Assembly (NCBI RefSeq): GCF_000313135.1
Contig: NW_004457343.1
Span: forward strand, 201,333-240,945
Length of the DNA: 39,613 bases
Reading direction: 5' to 3'
DNA from: Acanthamoeba castellanii str. Neff
Taxonomy: Eukaryota; Discosea; Longamoebia; Acanthamoebidae
Below the pieces are notes generated by a model. The model was not told the DNA's origin. It saw only the letters and a list, made by a program, of their open reading frames with translations, and made no database searches. Positions 34,051 through 39,613 of this stretch are shown here, piece after piece. How positions within the stretch are numbered: the stretch's first letter is position 1; the number at the start of each line of letters is the position of its first letter. The position numbers and the translations under genes were made by a program.

Positions 34051-37000
34051 TTACTTGCGGAGCTGCTGGTAGCCGGCGATGAGCTTGGTGTTGTTCTTGC
34101 GGAGCATCCTCTGTGCCTCCCAGAAGAGGTTGGACGCGGCGGTGAAATCGCCCGCGTCAATCTCCACCTCGATCCACCCGAGCCACAGGTCAGCCGAGAG
34201 CTTGCCATGGTGGCGCACACCACGTCTGCACGTCCACCCATCGTCAAGTCGTAAGTTGATGCGACACGACACACACGACACACACAACGTTTGGCCAACT
34301 TGGCGAGCGCGATAGTGACCTGTAGAGCGAGCGGATGACGGTAAGGTCCATGGGCCGCTGTGCGCGCTCGATCAAAATGCAGTGGCGGTAGTACTCCTCG
34401 GTCTGCGCCGGCACATCAAGACCCCTGTGCGACGAGAAGAATAGCAGCAGAAAAAGAAAAGAAAAGAAACACGTTCACCGTCAGTCGGCCCCGACAGCAG
34501 CTTGACTGAAGGTGCGGGGGGAGGGGGGAGAATTGTAGCGTACACTTCGTAGGCCTGGCGAGTCGACTGAATGTCGTGGGTGGCGGCAACTCGAGAAATG
34601 AAAGCCTCCTTGATGACCGACACACCGCGCTTGTCGGGCGCTCCGGACAGCGTAACCAGCGCTTTCTGTGGCGGGAGGCGGCGGAAAAGGGCGAGAAAGT
34701 AAGCGCGCGAGCGCCTTTGACGCGGAAGAGCGAGGCGAGTGGTAGTAGTACCCTGAAGTGTTGAAGCGTCGTGTCGAGGGACAGGTTGGCACTGAGCACC
34801 AGCTCGAGATAGTGCCCCCACAAGCTCTGCGAAGGTGCGGTGAAGATGAGTGAGCACAGCAAAAAAGGACTGATTGAGGGCTACGGCTTCGGTGCCCGGT
34901 GGGAGGTGTGTTCGTTGCGTACCAGCGAGTCGCGAACAGGCACGGCATCGAACGCGGCAGCGAAGAGCTGCTTGAGGTCAGCACCGAGCACTTCGCTCGA
35001 GGCCACTGCGCTCCGGCGGATGTGCAACCGGATTCGCAGCAGCCACAGCGAGGGTGACTGGGCGTGCCGTCTCGTGGCGGTCTAATCCAAACCGAAAACG
35101 AAAACAACGAAAACGAAAAGGTCATCAAAGGTTTGCTATGACGTTGGTTGGGTTGGTGGTGAGTGGGCGAGTAATTGAAGCGCGAGGGTGCATACCTCCG
35201 CCGTCTTGACGGCTTCGTCAACTCGGCCAAGGTTGAGAAGAGTCTGGATCCACGTGCTGTAGAATAGCTCGCTGGTGGCCGCCGCCTCCTCGGCCTTTTG
35301 GCACACCTCCAAAACGCGCTCGGCCCACGCCCTGACTTCACGCCTCTGCGCCTGGACACACACAAACGCGGCGGCGCAATCAGTCACGGTTGTGCCGCGG
35401 GGTAATGGAGCAGGCTTGCGCTGTCGTGTGAGACGCACTGCGGTTTGGTCCTTCTTCGCAGCCGAAGAGTTCAGGCAATCGAGGCAGAATTCCAGGTATT
35501 CCTCCCACAACTCGACGCTCGACGCGGTCCTGAGTGCCTCCTCGTACGTCTGCAGAGCAAAGAGCACAGCCGCCGGCTTCTCTGTGTGACCGGGGAGGAG
35601 AGATCATGCACATGAGTTAGGGAATGTGACTTTGGTGTCGTGTGGTGTCGTGTGGTGTCGTGTGGTGTCGTGGTGCGACTTTGCGAGCCGAGGGAGCAGG
35701 AACTAGGCACCTTCGTCGGTGGCGTCCTGCATCTTGTGCTTGGCGTACAAGCTCACGCACCGGGCATCGTCGCTAAACTCCTTGAGCAGGCTGTCGAAGA
35801 TCTCTTGCCTGATGTTCTCGGTGCCGTCGAACGACGAACACCCGCAGGAACGACACTCGGAAGGCAGCGCTGTCGGGAATGGCCTTCACCGCGCTGCGGT
35901 AGATGAATAGGGGGATGGCGCCGGCCAAGAACGGGTTCTGTGTGGTCCTGTACGGCGATCGTCGTTGATAAATAATAACAATAGAAACAATAACGGTGAT
36001 TAAGAATAAATAAATAATAAAAGAATAATAATTAATAATGAGAGGAATCGTACGTGGCGGCCTGGGCCTTGATCGATGGGTCGCCAGCGGCACTGGCGCT
36101 AAGTCCCTCCTCCTTTTTGCTGTCGGGCAACGACGTGCGGTCGATACTTGTGCCCTGTACACCGAAAAGGTGAGGCGACATGAGAGTGGGCGGACGATGG
36201 CTGACTGACATCAAGACCGAGCAGCTCGGACATAACAGGAAGTACCTTGGGCACGAGCGCGCTCGCATCGATGCCGAACTCCTCCATACGCTCCTTGATC
36301 CTCGCCAAATATATGCACTCCAGCTTGCAGAACTCGATCCAAAGACGCTCGCTCTTGGGGTTGAGTCGCAGTGCTCGTTCCATCAATGCTGCACCACACG
36401 TGAAAAAAAAATCGAGGATAAGTGCCACACAACATACCACACACGCGCGCGCAATGGCATGAAATGACGCGCACCTCGAGCGGCCGTGATGTTTTCGTTG
36501 TATTCAAACTCGTAGCCTGCGGCCACGATCCACAATCCCTCGACGGTCGGGTGGAGTTGGATGGCCCTGCAGTAGTGCAGTAGTCGAGTCAGCAGCAGCA
36601 GCAGCAGCAGCAGCACCAACAACAACAACGACACAAGCGAAGCAAAGTAGCATGAACACGCGTGCGGCCGTACTGCGCAAAGACCCGGTTGAGGGTGGAG
36701 GCGTTGCGGATCTTCTTGAGGTATTCAATGTACTGCAGCCAGAGGGTAACGTCGCTGCCGAACTTAGTGAGCATTCGCCCGAAGATCATGGTGATCCACT
36801 TGGCGAAGTGGTGTTCGACCGATTCCGGCAGCCTCATGATACCTGACGTCGCACACAGGTGCATGAGAATCAGAGAAATTAAATCGTCCAAATGAGACAA
36901 ATAAATCTCTCGTGTAGAAACAGAAGAAATGATTGAGAATTGGGAACAACATGCAAGAGAAGCGCTGAAGGAGAAAGGCTGGCAGTACCAAGTCTCTTCT

Positions 37001-37290
37001 TCCTCTTCTTTTGCAGGATGTTCAGATTCATCTCGTACTGTATGTAGCGCAGATAGTCCTCTTTGTCCGATCCCATTCGCTTCAGGGCATACTCGAAGTG
37101 GTTGCGCTTCTTGACGATCGCTTTGATTTCGGCCTAGGCCATTTCATACGCATCACCTTTGAGAAAATCGCTCAAAATCAGCGGAAATGGGCAAATCGGG
37201 AATCAGTACCGGAGAGAAGACCTCGAAGCTCTGCAGCTGTTCGAGGTCCGGAATCATACGCTCCAGATAGGAGTACACAACGTCCGCCAT
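34051..37290 (-). CDS. UTP6: UTP6-like HAT-repeat protein (U3 snoRNP / SSU processome)
   Basis: From ATG at 37290 the first exon (37210-37290) gives MADVVYSYLERMIPDLEQLQ plus SFEVFSP, and exon 2 (36989-37133) gives AEIKAIVKKRNHFEYALKRM, DKEDYLRYIQYEMNLNILQK and KRKKRL. This follows the N-terminus of human UTP6 closely (LPELEQLERIGLFSHAEIKA; FINYVQYEINLLELI). Later exons carry HAT repeats: VTLWLQYIEYLKKIRNASTL, LWIVAAGYEFEYNENITAAR, LMERALRLNPKSERLWIEFC, VELWEEYLEFCLDCL, LWGHYLELVLSANLSLDTTL and SADLWLGWIEVEIDAG with LFWEAQRMLRKNN, ending at 34051. UTP6 sits in the nucleolar SSU processome and is needed for 18S rRNA processing. A one-base frame break occurs near 35827-35843, between FRVSFLRVF and FDGTENIRQEIF, both of which align to the family. 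Other exon ends were read by pattern only. Confidence 0.85.
35827..35843 (-). other. Apparent one-base frameshift inside UTP6
   Basis: Sense sequence around TTCGTCGTTCGACGGC shifts frame. The upstream frame encodes AIPDSAAFRVSFLRVF and the downstream one FDGTENIRQEIFDSLLKEF. Only about 6 to 10 bases separate them, too few for an intron. The near-repeat TTCG/TTCG is prone to slippage, in the cell or in sequencing. Confidence 0.75.
36594..36633. repeat. CAG/CAA triplet tract in a UTP6 intron
   Basis: About eight CAG units followed by ACCAACAACAAC lie behind the exon ending VFAQYG(R). In the transcript sense this is GTTGTTG...CTGCTGCTG. Confidence 0.8.
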
Positions 37291-37998
37291 CTTTGCTTTC
37301 TTTCCTTCAAATCTTGCCTCTTATCCTTACGGCCCTTCTGTTCGGATTTGATTCCGCTTCGTCTGGAAAAGAAAAGACAACATTTCCCCGCCATAAATCC
37401 GTTTTATTCTGTTATTCCAGGGTTTTACGGCAAACATGTGAGTGAATCAGGAAGGGAGGAGTGACCACCTTGTCTCCAAGCGCTGAGTTGATCCTGTTGG
37501 GCAAAGACCAAAAACGAAATGATCAAGAGCTCAAATAATGTTAAAGCTGGAGATGTGCAGGCCCAGTGGAAACTGTAAGAGGTGAACACCAGGATAAGTG
37601 TGTTGGTTTGACCTCCTTTCATTCACAGGTTGTAGTTCTATATCATTGTACAGTAAAAATGATTATTGGTCAGAGAGATTTGCATGGCAACAGTAAGGGC
37701 ACACCTGAGTGTTGTAAGTGGGCTTGATGTTGCACAAAGAGTGGCCCACTAAAGAGAACAAGAAATGAGAGCACCAATTTGAGCATCATTGTTTGTTGTG
37801 ATATACCTTGATCATGCCTGTTGGTGTTAGTTTCTACTGTCTTGTTGCTTGGTGATAGTCCTTGGCCTGATGTTCACTGCGCCTTTTTGCCCAACCCTTT
37901 GCTCAAAAGAAAATCACAAGAAATGTATTTCTTTGTTCGTCTCGTGGCCACGTAATCGTTCCGATTTACAAAAGGCACCAAAGGTTCAAACAACAACG
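37291..37998. promoter_or_regulatory. 708-bp divergent spacer, UTP6 / ECM29
   Basis: The longest gene-free stretch here, noticeably less GC-rich than the exons and lacking the GACAC repeats that fill the introns. It should contain both promoters. An ATTTGCAT octamer-like word occurs near 37678, and T-rich runs occur near 37300-37320 and 37395-37420, but none can be given a function. No tRNA or coding exon was recognised. Confidence 0.45.
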
Positions 37999-38609
37999 AT
38001 GGCAAGCACACCACAGGACGAGGAATCGATTAAGGATGTCCAGGTACGTGCATTATGCACCTCGCCCGAGATTCAGTGTGGGGATGCTGAGTCATCTTTG
38101 GGCGTCCATAGCTACTCGATCGAGTGCTGTTCAAGTTTGCCATGGTGAGTGACGCTGCGGCAGTGGAGGGCGCTGTGGCGTCCTTCCTCGTGCCAGTCCT
38201 CTCCAAACTCGCCAGCCCCGCGCCCATCACGAGGAACAAGGTACATGCGTGTGCGTGCCCTTGCGTGGTGCTCTTTGGGTGCAAGTGCCTGATACCAGGT
38301 CCAATTGCACCTCGGTGGGCCTACGTGAACACAACGACAGGTTCTCGAGGTGTTGAACCACATCAGCAAGCGAGTGCGGAGCCAGACCAACATCAAGCTG
38401 CCACTCGCAGACCTCGTGCAGCAATACGTGGCACCTGACGCCTCGGCGTTTGTGCAAAACCTCAACATCATTTATCTCGGTACATCTGCACGCCTTCTCT
38501 CTTTACGCACGCAGGGCATCTAACAAAGACTGCACGCTGGCCTCCCACACCTCCCAACAGAGATGGCTTTCGATCGTGCCACCAAGGAGGTAGATAACAC
38601 ACACACACA

Positions 38610-38640
<31 letters not shown>

Positions 38641-39613
38641 TTGTGCTCTGTGCTCTGTGCTGTGCCGTGCGGCCCGAAGCTCACCACGCAAGCTGCGCGA
38701 TTACAGGAGCAAAGCGCTGTGGCTCCTACGCTATTGAACGGCCTGCAGAGCCGGCCGGCCAAACACCAGGCGATCCTCCTTCGTCTGGCTGTACGACAAA
38801 CCCTCAATCACGGAAGACCGACCATCCCATTGATGGGCTGACACACGTCTCCGAACAGGTGCCGAGGATTTTGGCCCAGTACCAACAGCGAGAGCTGGTG
38901 CGCGAGAAGCTCGTGATACCGGCCTTCTTTGGCGATCCCGCGGTGAAGAAGACGTTCCTCGACTTTCTCTTGGACGTGCTTCTGATGGTACCACTACGGT
39001 TGGACGACGTCAGGTGCACACACGCCTCTCTCGCGCGCAGCTTGCGGCACGACCCTGACCTCACTAACACTGCATTTGGTGGCGGTCACAGTCCTCAGGC
39101 TGCCCAGTCATCGCCTACAACGGAGCCGGCGGCCCCCAAGGCAGTCAGCGTTCCTGGCCTAAGCACAAACTCAATTCAACGAATAATGGGCTCTGCCCGA
39201 GTACTTACGTCGCAGCAACTCATCGAGTATAAGGTGCGTGACCGACCTCTCGAAACTCATTTTTCGCAATTGAAAGGCCACAGCTCATCGTCCAATCGGC
39301 TCACTCAGGCATCAATCGTGGGCTTTCTCGCATCCGGCATTCTGGATGACGCACCCAATGCCATCCTACCGCACCTTCTCGTGGCCTCCAGCGACACACA
39401 TCACAGGTACACCACAGCCCAAGCTTAGCTCCTCCCCGCACCTCCGCTTCCGTTGCCCTTAACTATTTCCTGCGTTCTAGCATTAAGGACGACGGGACTG
39501 GCGCACTGAAGAAGCTGGAGAACGTCAACTTTGAAGACCCACAGGTAGATAGTGCTATTTCCGCGAATGCTATTCTTGTACTGCAGGCCAATGACCATTG
39601 GCGTTGGGTCGGG
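37999..39613 (+). CDS. ECM29: ECM29-like proteasome adaptor, N-terminal part (runs off right edge)
   Basis: Exons 37999-38043, 38112-38240, 38341-38479, 38561-38589, 38680-38790, 38859-39233, 39309-39406, 39481-39544 and 39587 onward join in phase. The reading begins MASTPQDEESIKDVQLLDRV, then LVPVLSKLASPAPITRNKVL, EVLNHISKRVRSQTNIKLPL, VAPDASAFVQNLNIIYLEMA and, later, SSQQLIEYK-type sequence followed by ASIVGFLASGILDDAP and [16 protein letters not shown]. These blocks match the N-terminal HEAT-repeat region of human ECM29 ([40 protein letters not shown]). ECM29 links 26S proteasomes to other compartments and acts as a quality-control factor on their assembly. No intron is needed at 38988-39050, where the frame stays open. 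Only the first part (about 357 residues) is in the window. Confidence 0.85.

Noticed and set aside
37650..37715. Possible C/D box snoRNA in the UTP6/ECM29 spacer (ATGATTA ... CTGA)
   Set aside because: The C box has a mismatch, the flanks do not form a clear terminal stem, and no C'/D' pair or rRNA guide could be shown.

Overview
This is a eukaryotic nuclear window: GC-rich exons are cut by many short GT-AG introns. It carries ten protein genes packed almost end to end. The families (a LvsA/neurobeachin-type BEACH giant, multi-PH RhoGAP, UTP6, ECM29, TMEM242-like, MEIOB/SHLD2-like), the compactness and the repeat-filled introns fit a free-living amoebozoan, most likely Acanthamoeba. That assignment is inference, since no rRNA or other marker is present. 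I saw no bacterial operon, CRISPR array, transposon, tRNA or rRNA.

Layout. 1-1400 (-): 2OG-Fe(II) oxygenase, its C-terminus running off the left edge. 1514-2430 (+): TMEM242-like inner-membrane protein, sharing a 113-bp divergent promoter with the oxygenase. 2822-8220 (+): a 950-residue protein with five PH domains and a RhoGAP domain, 17 exons. 8370-9888 (-): F-box protein. 10091-13923 (-): multi-OB-fold, zinc-ribbon, MEIOB/SHLD2-like ssDNA-binding candidate. 13963-14351 (-): soluble cytochrome b5. 14447-31872 (-): a 17.4-kb BEACH gene (armadillo-like N-terminus, ConA/LamG-like domain, PH-BEACH, BEACH, WD40). 32023-33952 (+): membrane-anchored ADP-ribosylglycohydrolase. 34051-37290 (-): UTP6. 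37999-39613 (+): ECM29, N-terminal part, running off the right edge.

The genes do not form one pathway. Their themes are cytoskeleton and membrane traffic (PH-RhoGAP, BEACH), protein turnover (F-box, ECM29), ribosome biogenesis (UTP6), mitochondria and redox (TMEM242-like, cytochrome b5, oxygenase) and possibly DNA repair (OB-fold protein).

The most distinctive non-coding feature is the introns. Many hold (GACAC)n/(GTGTC)n pentamers, a perfect 9-bp ACACACGAC minisatellite, or long (TG)n tracts. Copies in opposite orientation sit in neighbouring introns or within one intron, so pre-mRNA could fold back. Long repeat-made open frames on both strands are not genes. The best leads for follow-up are an in-frame TGA in the BEACH gene, a one-base frameshift in UTP6, an ADP-ribosylglycohydrolase lacking a conserved metal-site Asp, the five-PH RhoGAP with a conserved intron position in three PH repeats, and the OB-fold protein. 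I found no clear evidence of a wholly new multi-gene system.
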